From: Hofstenia miamia
Lineage: Eukaryota > Xenacoelomorpha > Acoela > Hofsteniidae
Direction: 5' to 3'
Assembly (NCBI GenBank): GCA_900660155.1
Contig: CABFPE010000408.1
Location: 642,127-664,704 of the forward strand
DNA length: 22,578 nt
The stretch's first letter is position 1. Every line of letters begins with the position of its first letter. Below, one piece after another: positions 12,001-18,639 of this stretch. The notes under the pieces are model-generated. The model saw only the letters and a program-made list of their open reading frames with translations, had not been told where the DNA came from and searched no databases. Position numbers and translations under genes: made by a program.

Positions 12001-15000
12001 AGTGATTGCTGCTGTCAAGAACAGTTCAAGACAGCAGAAATTTTAGTGGAAGAACTACTACCTCAACCTATTATTACACGATATGGCAGTTGGATTATAG
12101 GCAGCATTTTGTTATGCAGATAATTTCCCAATAATTAAATCGAATTTTCTGAAAGTGGCTTACTAGTCCTTGATGGGAAAGAAGACTTTAAAAATGTTGA
12201 GTTGATTAGTGAATTTGTCGACATAAAGACAATTACGCTTGGTCTGTTTTTCTGTATTGAAAAACGAGTTAACAAAAGTGACACGTGAAATTCTTCATGG
12301 AATGAGATTTCACATATGACTTCAACTATATCCAATCACTAGCGTGTTAGTCAAATTGAGAATTTTTAAGTTAAGTTAAAACTGCTACATCAAAAATTAA
12401 ATAAATGAAAAAAAACAATTTTAAACTATATTTAGTTCTGTATTTTAATAAAATGCAGGAATGCGAAAAATTTGAATTAATAAGAATCAGCAATAGTCTT
12501 TAGACATGTATAATAATAATTTGCATACAAATATGATCAAACAAATAAAATGTAAAAAAACATGCTATATTTTGTTAATTAACTTTTGTTAAAATTAGAA
12601 GTTGTAAATTACCCGTGTGGCGAGCGACGTGAATTGTAATCAAGCAAATGACAATGATTTTAAAAACAATATCATCATTAAGGTAACTCATTTCCTCGTC
12701 AGGACAATCATCAAAACCTTCACCAAGAATTATATTAAAACCATGCAAGGTCTCTTGACATAATTCAGTCACTTCCTAAAATGACAAAAGCAATCGAAGA
12801 AAAACTACAAACTACGAAAAAGAAAATGACCCTCTTTTATTGACCTAAGTTTGCGACGTAAGAATGAAATGTTTTTCCAAATCAGCAAATTTTGCTTAAT
12901 ATATCTGCAGAAAATATCTATATTTTATTAATTTGTAAAACTAAATCTAAAAAGAAATCAAGAATAGTCTTTCGAATTAAGTACATGAGGATAAACGCAA
13001 TAAGATGACATAGTAAAACTTCTTACATTCAATGAACTTACTGAAACCACACATACATGCACACATAAAAATTTTGAAATACCAACATGTAAATTTGATT
13101 TATCGTCTTGAAAAAGTGATGTTAGGTGTATGAATTGGCAACACAGCTGTCTTACTAGATATACTCTCTTCTGTTGATGAGTGTACGATTCAGGTATACA
13201 AGAATGTTGAATTTCGATATATAAACGCCGATTTTTTTCGAAAATGCGCTTTAAATTGCTATCTGCCCCAGGGAATGAATGAACGCTATGGATACTAAAA
13301 AGGCAATGTAGAGTCAATTTACTAAAATGCAACAATAAATAGTATTTTTATCAGAATTATTTTTACGTTTTATTAACCTACAATTAATGAAGCGTTTACT
13401 GAAACAACGGTTTAATTAGAATTTTGTAAAGCAAATGGCAAACACTTAAGTATTTCATACAGCAACATATAAAAATACACAATTTAAAAAAACTCATTAA
13501 ATTAATGAGATTCTGGTTAACTTTCAGAATTATAAGTGAAATGATTTGAAATGATTAAGTAAACAATATTTTGATAAAAAACTAACCATCTCAAATACCA
13601 GTAAACAGCTTCAATGCGATGACTAGCATTTCCCACTAGTGTGCCAAGCTGATTAAAGGGTGAACCTACCGTAGGTGAAAAAGCTACCGCTTGATGATAA
13701 AATCTTTTTGCTAAGCGCAATGTAGCAAAATTGTCTTCAAATACAAGATGATATCTAGCTAAAAAGAGCAATCTATTTGCTGATATGAAAATAAATACCA
13801 ATATCCCCGAGGCATACAAGACATCGATGATAAGCACTGGTGGCCCATTCAATAATTTTTGGTTCATGAAGGCCTTCTAAACGATATATCAATCTGATAA
13901 TAAATCATCATATTTATATTCCTTCAAGAATCATTATTAGCTTGAACTAACTATCACAAAAGAGGCGTATATTATCTGAGATAGAGATTAATTATTACGT
14001 CATTTATGTCAAACAATTAAAAAGGAATCAACTTCACTGACTGCAACTAAAAGTTACGCGTATACTGCAGCCCTAGAGAATAAGAAAAAAACTTTAAACG
14101 CTTACGCTTAGGTTTAACGTCAGTGGAAAAATGTAACCAATCGACGACAATAGCGGAATCAACAGCAAATTCGCTTTGAATTTTCATTAAAAGATGATTG
14201 TAGTAACAGAGAGCAGAAGATAGAAATGTTCTATAGGCAGTTTCAGTACTTGATGCCGGTTTTATGTGCTAAACCATATTAACAAATTACAGATTGTAAA
14301 TAACTTACTCGTCGATATTTTTTCATCAAGATGATTACATCATAATAGACTTTCCGCCAAATAATATCCTCACATTTCCTACCATAACTTAGAATGTCAT
14401 CAAACATCAACGATTCACATTTTTCACGTAACCTAATCAAATAGTTACAAATCATCTTTAAATGAAAAAGTAATTTGATTCTAATCTTTTTAGATAATTC
14501 TACTATTGAAATAATTAAGATGTTAGTACCCTGCAAATCCTATTTTCTTTATAATAGGAGTTACAGCTTTAACACATTCACGCTCGCCTTAGCTTTTCAT
14601 GCTGGTCCAATTCGCACGAACGGCTATAATCGTCGAAATTTAAAAGTGAAAAAGAAACAAGGTACGTGAAGAGCCGTCATTGCTAACTGTTATTACATAG
14701 GAGTAAATAAGAGATGCGCCTTTTGAGCCGATTTTGCTCTAATGTATGACTGTTTTGGACCAGCTATTATTGTTCAAAGCACTTTCTCTTAGAGAAGATT
14801 TGTATGCTGGTGCTCTGTGATTTTTGAGAGGCTGTGCATTTTGTGCAAATTCAACATAACGGCTATAGCCGTCAGCGAACGTGAATGTGTTAAACTTTTA
14901 CAGGTCAAATAGGGAATGAAATTATCAATGTGAAAAATTTTTCCAATTATGACTTTATTATGCCAATATGACCTAATTTGCATACGAAATACTAAATTTC

Positions 15001-16746
15001 AGTTTCACGAAAACTACACCCATTTGGAAAGTATTATGAAAATTTAGATTTCAATTTTGCAAGTAATGCCAAAAAATCAGAACTGAGAAATTCCATGTTA
15101 AAGTCAAAGGTAACTATGGACCTGGCGCAGTAGCCTTTGTACCCACTAGGGGTAAGAACGTTTCACAGCCTCATATCCCTGGGTCATTTTTAGATGAATT
15201 TTTATGCGTAAAGAAAGAAAATTTAAAAATTGTTATTTTCTTGAAAAAATATCCGAATGAAGTTTTGAAAAACTGGAAAAATCAATTTTTTCAAAAGAAT
15301 AAAAATATATTTGTTTATCGTGAAAATTATGTAAACAAAAATGAAGGATAAATTTACAACACACATTTTTAAAAATCTGACAAAAACAAAAAAGATATGA
15401 ATGATTTGTTAATAAAAAGCTCATTTTGCCAAAAAATATCAAATTTGTTCATTACTTTGCTATTTAGGCATTAGGCAAAAATATTAAAAGGGCATCATTT
15501 AGAAGAACTCGATTTTTGAGATAAACAAATTTGTGCAGAGAAAATAATAATAAGTATCGCTTTTATATTAGGTACTTTACATACGCAAGCCTACACTAAA
15601 TAATGGTCAGTTCAAAAAACAAATCCATCATTGACAATTAAGTATTACCTAATACCTAAAACTTTCATAAATTTGAAAGGATGTATCTTAACCTAAATTT
15701 TCCTCACTTTTGCAATAGGGTAGATCTTGGATTATTTTCAGTGCTTCTTCTGCACATTGATTTAAACGGAAAATATTAATAGCAGATGGCTCCTTGCTCC
15801 AAAAATAATTCAATATATATACAGTACTGGCCAAAAGTTTGGGAACACTTTACAAATTTAGAAATTTTTTTATTTTACACTAAAAACGCAATGTAGAAAC
15901 AATATGATAACACCGTGTAGAAAGTAAGTAGTTAATTTAGACAAACTCACTAATATTTTGTATGTCCGCCATTATTGGCCAAACACGTAGCAATGCGATT
16001 TGACATTGACTCGACCAGCTTTCTACAATAATCATCAGTAATCTCAGTGCACCATACCACTTTAATTTCCTCCTTCCGATCGTCGAGTGATGTGCATTGG
16101 CGCTTCCTCAGACAGTTTTTGATGTGATGCCAGCAATTTTCTATGACGTTGAGGAAAGGAAAAATTTTGCTGTTGCTGATAACGAGTAACACTTCTGCAT
16201 ACCAAAGGTACTGACACGTCCATTCTAACAGCTATAGCGCGATAATTGTGATCCTCCTCGTACAAGATATGAATTTGAGCACGGTTTGTTGGTGAAATTT
16301 CACTACCACAGACCATATTTCAAACTATAATGATAGTGCTTTTTCAGTGAAAATGTATTGTGTGTAAATCTTAAGTTGTGTTAACTTGCTTGGCTAAATA
16401 GATCTGTTGTAAATTCTAAGAAAAAATTGGGAATTCCAGGAATTTTACGAAGTTTCCAGGAAATAGCATAAAACACGATTTAGACAGGTTACTGTTCCCA
16501 AACTTTTGGCCAGTACTATATCTATATATAAATATATATATATATATATATTAACAAATTATATCAAAATGCGTACTTGTCACGGAAATATATAAGCTCA
16601 GTGGAGAATATATTTCGAAACGCCTTTTTATCCTTAAGTTTGTCGTCGATACGTATGATGAGATCAGATATGCTTCTAAACAGATCAACTTGAAAATAAT
16701 ACATGTCATAGTAAGTGATAGAATGTGAAATAAAACGTGGGGCCAT
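4928..16746 (-). CDS. SMG5: SMG5, nonsense-mediated mRNA decay factor; 12 exons, 3' part beyond window
   Basis: SMG5 works in nonsense-mediated decay: with SMG7 it binds phosphorylated UPF1 through a 14-3-3-like domain and promotes UPF1 dephosphorylation and decay of the target mRNA in the cytoplasm (family knowledge). Seen here: twelve minus-strand exons whose donor and acceptor phases all agree. Landmarks in order are RDKLREKCESLMF, YGRKCEDIIWRKVYYDVI, ETAYRTFL, the EST1 signature SPFNQLGTLVGN with EAVYWYLRC, NLKRIFEKNRRLY, VICLITIHVARHTGSKH, AIAFFLAFFSHILNH, an RRRRRK plus acid/serine-rich linker, and GLLSTVKVVTDWL. Each has a clear counterpart at the same place in human SMG5. The joined reading frame is about 695 codons against about 1016 residues in human. 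The PIN domain (inactive in SMG5) is not seen above position 1, so the 3' exons probably lie off the left edge. The start codon is uncertain (see exon 1). The introns are filled with transposon relics. Confidence 0.93.
5361..5534 (-). CDS. SMG5: SMG5 exon 11, acidic linker
   Basis: Codes for SSNGRGHRRCFSNAEFSA, then SIEAKFPSEKSLNDEEELDD and VVDDNSSVI. The acidic end is typical of the disordered linker before the C-terminal half of SMG5. Acceptor AATAAGTTTAG enters in phase 1; donor GTCATAG|GTAAGT is strong, phase 1, and joins AG of exon 12 to give Glu. The preceding intron is about 4.1 kb, so a missed small exon cannot be excluded. Confidence 0.8.
5717..5853. repeat. Dispersed intron repeat, copy A
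   Basis: Starts GCAAGCCTAAAAAATC and ends in a (TA)n run followed by CAGGGGCGTATT. About 95% identical to 10270-10416, apart from the TA length. Both copies lie in SMG5 introns in the same orientation. The CAGGGGCG end resembles a hAT terminus, but no partner end was found. Confidence 0.9.
5824..5840. repeat. (TA)n microsatellite
   Basis: Pure TA dinucleotides inside repeat copy A. Confidence 0.95.
5854..6723. other. Intron sequence without gene; short hairpin
   Basis: Part of the 4.1-kb SMG5 intron. GTGCGTT (6246-6252) and AACGCAC (6259-6265) form a perfect 7-bp stem with a 6-nt loop, and similar GTGCGC/CGCAC words recur at 5863-5871 and 6346-6364. This suggests a decayed inverted-repeat element. 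No protein frame is convincing. Confidence 0.4.
6724..7998. mobile_element. hAT-like non-autonomous element, about 1.3 kb
   Basis: The left end CAGAGATAGAATCGGAT (6724-6740) and the inverted right end CAAGAGATGGAATCGGAT (7998-7981) match except for one indel and one substitution. GATCCGA-rich subterminal words occur at both ends. AGAATCGGATTTTCATTTT is duplicated at 6731 and 6753. The interior is very AT-rich with no transposase frame. The 8-bp flanks share only GGTC, so a target duplication is not clear. It lies in SMG5 intron 10. Confidence 0.5.
7999..9060. other. Intron sequence, nothing recognised
   Basis: Remainder of SMG5 intron 10 before the TA tract. I see no open frame, repeat or element end that can be supported. 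Confidence 0.5.
9064..9110. repeat. (TA)n followed by (TACA)n microsatellite
   Basis: About 30 nt of TA dinucleotides run into TACA repeats, just upstream of the Penelope-like relic. Confidence 0.95.
9113..9146. repeat. Palindrome flanked by direct repeats
   Basis: CAAGGTGTACACCTTG (9122-9137) is a perfect 16-bp palindrome lying between two GGTTATAATC copies (9113-9122 and 9137-9146). It sits between the microsatellite and the Penelope-like relic. Function unknown. Confidence 0.8.
9170..9572 (+). mobile_element. 5'-truncated Penelope-like retroelement with inverted terminal arms
   Basis: An arm at 9170-9220 is an inverted copy of 9522-9572 (about 51 bp, about 90% identical). Both carry the GCGACATGTTTC / GAAACATGTCGC core seen at Penelope-like pLTR ends. 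Between them is the GIY-YIG end of the element's protein. Inverted pLTR pieces and 5' truncation are known habits of this class. The element abuts a (TA)n tract (9573-9598) and ends about 56 nt from the SMG5 exon 10 donor. Confidence 0.8.
9218..9476 (+). pseudogene. Penelope-like GIY-YIG endonuclease domain, C-terminal fragment
   Basis: The plus frame reads YNCDECSSSYIGKTRRHLEI, RAKEHIRGHLQSE, then after about 25 codons a one-base frameshift and KIKIAEAICIKSTKKTLLN, ending NPNIF and TGA. The Cys-x2-Cys, YIGKT-R-L--R--EH and EA--IK-----LN motifs are those of the GIY-YIG endonuclease that follows reverse transcriptase in Penelope-like elements. In the YIG half-motif the Tyr-Ile-Gly is intact, and R and E of the active site are visible. 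The reverse transcriptase is missing and the frameshift makes the piece non-functional. Confidence 0.82.
9629..9851 (-). CDS. SMG5: SMG5 exon 10, serine-rich linker
   Basis: Codes for a polar segment starting SNEVSSFEMSTENSIKKAVE and including IQDLSQIMFSSADQRTR and RSSSFQFASDFSTPKKHAR, with several RxxS/RSSS phosphorylation-like patches. It lies where human SMG5 has its disordered middle (STQMFQTKRCFRLAPTFS). Acceptor TATATTTAG phase 0. The donor is taken as TTTACAA|GTGTGT, phase 1; AATA|GTAGTC is an alternative in the same phase. The Penelope-like relic ends only about 56 nt beyond the donor. Confidence 0.78.
9852..10269 (-). other. SMG5 intron 9, left part
   Basis: No feature other than the splice acceptor of exon 10 (TATATTTAG) at the low end. 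The rest of the intron (10270-10675) holds repeat copy B and unremarkable AT-rich DNA. Confidence 0.6.
10270..10416. repeat. Dispersed intron repeat, copy B
   Basis: Second copy of the repeat at 5717, with a longer (TA)n tract before CAGGGGCGTATT. Sequences diverge at once after the shared final 12 bp, marking the element border. Confidence 0.9.
10384..10404. repeat. (TA)n microsatellite
   Basis: TA dinucleotides inside repeat copy B. Confidence 0.95.
10676..10870 (-). CDS. SMG5: SMG5 exon 9, basic/acidic linker
   Basis: Codes for a 65-codon low-complexity linker: a basic patch MRRRRRK, then acidic and serine-rich DIEEDDDLSEGEKSLASSL and SSDEDADIGFSGLDTESDSA. Human SMG5 has the same arrangement (LRRRRHPPK, DDSDLSEGF, then a Ser/Asp/Glu-rich run), a basic NLS-like patch beside likely CK2-type sites. 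Both ends are phase 0 (TTTTAG|TCA and ACACAG|GTCAGT). Confidence 0.88.
10971..11197 (-). CDS. SMG5: SMG5 exon 8
   Basis: Begins SKHSAPAIAFFLAFFSHILN (human SKQYSAAIAFTLALFSHLVN) and continues into a polar linker (NMMPPNEALFINDDQLDSQD). Acceptor TTATTTAG phase 1. The donor GAATGC|GTTAGC is weak, but it is the only phase-0 donor near the end that keeps the frame of exon 9. A nearby GTAATG site at 10943 would give phase 2 and lose the conserved frame. Confidence 0.85.
11476..11703. mobile_element. hAT MITE with perfect 8-bp target duplication
   Basis: Left end CAGGGGCGTCCACAGG, right end inverted CAGTGACGTACGCAAG. It is flanked on both sides by TCTGTTAG (11468-11475 and 11704-11711), an 8-bp duplication typical of hAT. 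The element is 228 bp with no coding capacity and carries GGGGGGACAT / ATGTCCCTC subterminal words. It is inserted in SMG5 intron 7. Confidence 0.88.
11890..12170 (+). pseudogene. hAT-family transposase-like relic
   Basis: Plus-strand pieces: YMMPDGNILKVFSKLVSVTY (from 11899), then LPQPIITRYGSWI (about 12059) and, after a frameshift, AFCYADNFPIIKSNFL (about 12103-12150). The block LP-QP--TR-G-W--AA-YYA-NF is familiar from BED-finger hAT-type transposases. Stops and frameshifts abound. It lies in SMG5 intron 7, antisense to SMG5. The rest of this intron (12171-12612) shows nothing. Confidence 0.55.
12613..12775 (-). CDS. SMG5: SMG5 exon 7
   Basis: Codes for EVTELCQETLHGFNIILG, then DDIVFKIIVICLITIHVA. 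The human equivalents are LCQSVLEDFNLCL and LLIFQMVIICLMCVHSLE. Acceptor GTCATTTTAG phase 0, donor CACACGG|GTAATT phase 1; the leftover G completes a Gly codon with exon 8, giving TGSKH as in human AGSKQ. Confidence 0.92.
13042..13294 (-). CDS. SMG5: SMG5 exon 6
   Basis: Codes for IHSVHSFPGADSNLKRIFEK, then VYLVRQLCCQFIHLTSLFQ, matching human IQSEVSFEGAYGNLKRLYDK and the LLVNFMYLQSLLQ helix. Acceptor CCTTTTTAG in phase 2. The preferred donor is TTTCA|GTAAGT in phase 0; a weaker phase-0 donor at GTGCAT|GTATGT would drop about five residues. The extra hydrophobic FLCVHVCVVS before exon 7 is not in human SMG5 and may partly be intron. Confidence 0.88.
13587..13758 (-). CDS. SMG5: SMG5 exon 5 (EST1 signature)
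   Basis: Codes for ARYHLVFEDNFATLRLAK, RFYHQAVAFSPTVGSPFNQL, GTLVGNASHRIEAVYWYLR. This is the most conserved SMG5/SMG7/EST1 block (human RFYYQALSVAPQIGMPFNQL, GTLAGSKYYNVEAMYCYLRC). Acceptor CTCTTTTTAG, donor GAGATG|GTTAGT; the TG left over joins T of exon 6 to give the conserved Cys. The preceding intron is 40 nt. Confidence 0.95.
13759..13798 (-). other. 40-nt SMG5 intron
   Basis: Runs from GTATTTATTT to CTCTTTTTAG on the minus strand. Both borders are fixed by the SMG5 frame (GDI-A-RYH). A second intron at 14269-14308 is also exactly 40 nt. Confidence 0.85.
13799..13876 (-). CDS. SMG5: SMG5 exon 4
   Basis: A 78-nt exon coding for GLHEPKIIEWATSAYHRC and LVCLGDI, equivalent to human MDWAQMACHRCLVYLGDL. 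Acceptor TCGTTTAG at phase 1 and donor GATATTG|GTATTT at phase 1. Easy to miss because an unrelated minus-strand frame reads through it; the phases and the homology fix this frame. Confidence 0.9.
14106..14268 (-). CDS. SMG5: SMG5 exon 3
   Basis: Codes for HIKPASSTETAYRTFL, then CYYNHLLMKIQSEF and VVDWLHFSTDVKPK, matching the human stretch with AYRTHL, FYQHLLLYIQSHY and CIDWTHVTD. Enters in phase 0 after TATGGTTTAG and leaves in phase 1 at AAGC|GTAAGC. It is separated from exon 2 by an intron of only 40 nt. Confidence 0.92.
14269..14308 (-). other. 40-nt SMG5 intron
   Basis: Runs from GTAAGTTATT to ATATGGTTTAG on the minus strand; phase 0 on both sides, fixed by KKYRR before it and HIKPAS after it. 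Confidence 0.85.
14309..14432 (-). CDS. SMG5: SMG5 exon 2
   Basis: Codes for LREKCESLMFDDILSYGRK followed by CEDIIWRKVYYDVIILMKKYRR. Human SMG5 has the same order (LRELCVKLMF, YGRKAEELLWRKVYYEVI). The acceptor TTGATTAG enters in phase 2 and completes a Lys codon with exon 1 (RDK-LREK). The donor CGA|GTAAGT is strong, phase 0. It is part of the N-terminal helical, 14-3-3-like domain. Confidence 0.92.
14433..14568 (-). other. SMG5 intron 1, low end
   Basis: The intron spans 14433-16576 (2.1 kb). This part holds only the exon 2 acceptor (CTATTTGATTAG). Confidence 0.7.
14569..14893. mobile_element. piggyBac-like MITE (TTAA target duplication)
   Basis: TTAA at 14569-14572 and 14890-14893 flank inverted ends CACATTCACGCTCGCC (from 14573) and CACATTCACGTTCGCTG (inverted from 14889). 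Subterminal ACGGCTATAATCGTCG (about 14620) and the palindrome ACGGCTATAGCCGT (about 14860) strengthen the inverted structure. The body is 317 bp without coding capacity. TTAA duplications with 14-17 bp inverted ends are the mark of piggyBac-type elements; Kolobok also uses TTAA. Confidence 0.78.
14894..15821. other. SMG5 intron 1, middle; no gene
   Basis: AT-rich. The 69-codon minus frame at 15233-15442 is lysine/phenylalanine-rich low complexity with no family resemblance. I see nothing else to support. Confidence 0.5.
15822..16518 (-). mobile_element. Tc1/mariner-family element, internally deleted (697 bp)
   Basis: Ends CAGTACTGGCCAAAAGTTTGGG (from 15822) and its inverted copy (to 16518, last base changed) are typical Tc1 TIRs flanked by TA on both sides (15820-15821, 16519-16520). 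The similarity of the ends extends to GGGAACA. Inside are the first and last parts of a Tc1 transposase on the minus strand, with the middle removed. It sits in SMG5 intron 1 in the same orientation as SMG5. Confidence 0.9.
15950..16316 (-). pseudogene. Tc1 transposase, N- and C-terminal pieces joined by deletion
   Basis: From ATG at 16316: ISPTNRAQIHILYEEDHNYR, AIAVRMDVSVPLVCRSVTRY, the paired-type helix-turn-helix that binds the TIR. At about 16162 the frame changes into FPFLNVIENCWHHIKNCLRK, then LVESMSNRIATCLANNGGHT and KY, the Tc1 C-terminus (P-LN-IEN-W motif with the last catalytic acidic residue, and the G-TKY end). About 200 residues holding the first two catalytic aspartates are missing. 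The junction lies in an A/T run (AAAATTTTT). No active transposase can be made from it; the retained TIRs could be mobilised in trans. Confidence 0.88.
16521..16551. repeat. (TA)n microsatellite
   Basis: Imperfect TA dinucleotides between the Tc1 element and SMG5 exon 1, about 25 nt from the exon 1 donor. Confidence 0.9.
16577..16746 (-). CDS. SMG5: SMG5 exon 1 (first recognised coding exon)
   Basis: Encodes VDLFRSISDLIIRIDDKL and then KAFRNIFSTELIYFRDK, aligning with the first helices of SMG5 (human LYRAVVEAVHRLD onward). The donor GTACGC follows GACAA, phase 2. The frame is open up to an ATG at 16746, giving 19 extra residues (MAPRFISHS...), about the length of the human N-terminus but without similarity to it. 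Alternatively an acceptor (ATTATTTTCAAG) begins the exon at 16688 in phase 1, with the true start in an upstream exon. Exon identity is good; its 5' limit is not settled. Confidence 0.78.
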
Positions 16747-17080
16747 CTGATGGGCTCTATTTAAGCTAAAAGTGCGTGCTTTGTTTTTGTTTTGTGTTTC
16801 TTAATTTTGTTTAGTAGTTTTAGTTATGGATATTTTGTTTGTAAACCAATTCTATTAACTATTATCTCTGTTCATTTTTATTGATTAATATTTAGTTCCG
16901 ATTTGAATTTAATTTTTTGTGTTTGACACTTTAGTTGCTCTCAGATGTGTGGTTTACCTGGGAGACTATGAAATTATCGAAAATACATTTTTGTCTGGGA
17001 ATGGTCAAATCGAGATGCAAAGAAAGACAATGAAGGCAAGAAAGACTTAGAATTTGTCCACACTCAATACGAATAATTAC

Positions 17081-17132
17081 CTGAGAACAACGCTGACAGG
17101 AAAGCAGAAACCATTATGCCGATTGCGATCAT
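17081..17132 (-). CDS. Candidate alternative SMG5 first coding exon
   Basis: ATG at 17132 opens MIAIGIMVSAFLSALFS and ends at TTCTCAG|GTAATT in phase 1. That is exactly the phase needed by the acceptor at 16689, joining to VDLFRSISD. It is hydrophobic, which is odd for the start of a cytoplasmic/nuclear factor, so it may be chance or an exon of another gene. Tentative. Confidence 0.22.
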
Positions 17133-17255
17133 GGAGGAAATCACTGGAGTAATTGTTCACAAGTAAAAGAAAGAGTTGAAGCTAATATAATAAATAATAA
17201 AAATTGAGAACAATAAAACCTAACATATCATTATTAAAACAGATTAATAATAATA

Positions 17256-17636
17256 CCCCCGTTTACACGAGATGCGGAGGAGCTAAATTCGGCGTAGTAG
17301 CCAATACGGCACCATTTGTTGATCAAAATTGTTTTTTATAGATTTTATTAATCCGGGTTAACACGTGCTCGGCTTTAGTAAAATATATTTAGTTTGGTGA
17401 ACTCTAATTGGTTACATACAACGTAGGAAGCCAATGACAATTGAAAAAAGCAAACAAAATGATTGACAAGTTGTTTATCTATCACTAATACGGCTTGATG
17501 CGGAGGAGTGAGTTCTGCTCTGGAGGAGAAATTAAATCGAGATAATGCGGCTACTAAAGCGGAGCACGTCCGCCCTTAATGCGGCTAGCCGCATCATTCG
17601 CTTTTTACCGGTTCATCTGCCTCGTGTGAACGGCCC
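17256..17636. mobile_element. PIF/Harbinger-like MITE near the SMG5 5' end
   Basis: Left end CCCCCGTTTACACGAGATG and right end (inverted) GGGCCGTTCACACGAGGCAGATG match over the CGTTYACACGAG core. Both flanks are TAATA, in an AT-rich context, so the target duplication is not decisive. The interior is unusually GC-rich with repeated GATGCGGAGGAG (17271, 17499) and a perfect palindrome ATGCGGCTAGCCGCAT (17579-17594). No coding frame. Confidence 0.6.
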
Positions 17637-18631
17637 TAATAAAACAATAAGACTCGCAGACTACTTAAGCCGGGACCGCCTAACAAATAGTCATTGATAG
17701 CAGTATATAAATACCCCAACACAACCACAACTTACCTGCAAGCAAGTGGCATAGTGTAGCATCAAAACAACACTAGATGCAGCAAATGGAGGAATTCGAT
17801 ATAGATAATTGAATATTTCCTCAACACTTCAGTCGATACAGTGTCAAGAATTCACCATTTAAAGCTATGTTCAGTAGAGGCCAATAAACTACTTGTTTTG
17901 CAGAGCGCAGTTTTACTCAAGAATTTAATGAAAATATGAGGAGATTGAAAAAATTTTTCATGAAACAATTAAATATTAAAAATATTTTAAAATATTAAAA
18001 TTGTGCGGTTTAAAGAGAGTGAATTGCGTGCTGGAAAACGTATCAGGAGACAAGATTTACGCATTAATTATGCAATTCGTACAAAAAAGTGTTGAATACA
18101 GCAAACAGAAACAAACAAGCTGCGTGGCGGGAATTTCTCAATAAACAAATTAACAATTTATATTTAACATTAACACTTTGGATATGAGAGAAAAGTGACG
18201 TGGGATTGGCAAATGTGTTACTTGTGATGACAGACATGATACTATACACACATTCAATGATGAACAGGAAATGTTAGCGGAGGCAGCTGCGACTGCAAAT
18301 GTCTATGTGGCTTGCTGAAGATTTATAGGATTGTAGTGTCTTCCCATGTAAGATTAGAAAGCCTATCTGAACAAGTTGACAAGGTTTCCAATTCAGTAGC
18401 TTTGAATTATTGCTGTAGCATATTTGCATCATTTTTGTTAAATAACATTTATTGTCTATTTAATAATACGAGTTGATACTAGTTATTGTACAAGTAATGA
18501 TTAATATCCTTTTGTAATTTGATTGATCGCTCGTAAGAGGAATTCATTTATGTGATTAAATTTAAATCGCAGATATCGCTGAATCTTTTGCTAATTTGTT
18601 CTGTTATTACTTACTCATCGCTTTTTAACAA
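17637..18631. other. No firm gene; possible decayed coding patch
   Basis: A plus-strand TATAAATA lies at 17705, but no supported gene follows. Short plus frames such as FKESELRAGKRIRRQDLRIN (about 18010) and HTFNDEQEMLAEAAATANVY (about 18250) look protein-like but are broken by stops. They may belong to one decayed element. Confidence 0.3.
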
Positions 18632-18639
18632 GTGAGTTA

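Noticed and set aside
12135..12335. 66-codon minus-strand frame
   Set aside because: No family resemblance, and it overlaps the antisense hAT relic.
17705..17712. TATAAATA as a promoter
   Set aside because: No supported transcript or start follows on the plus strand; TATA words are frequent in this AT-rich DNA.
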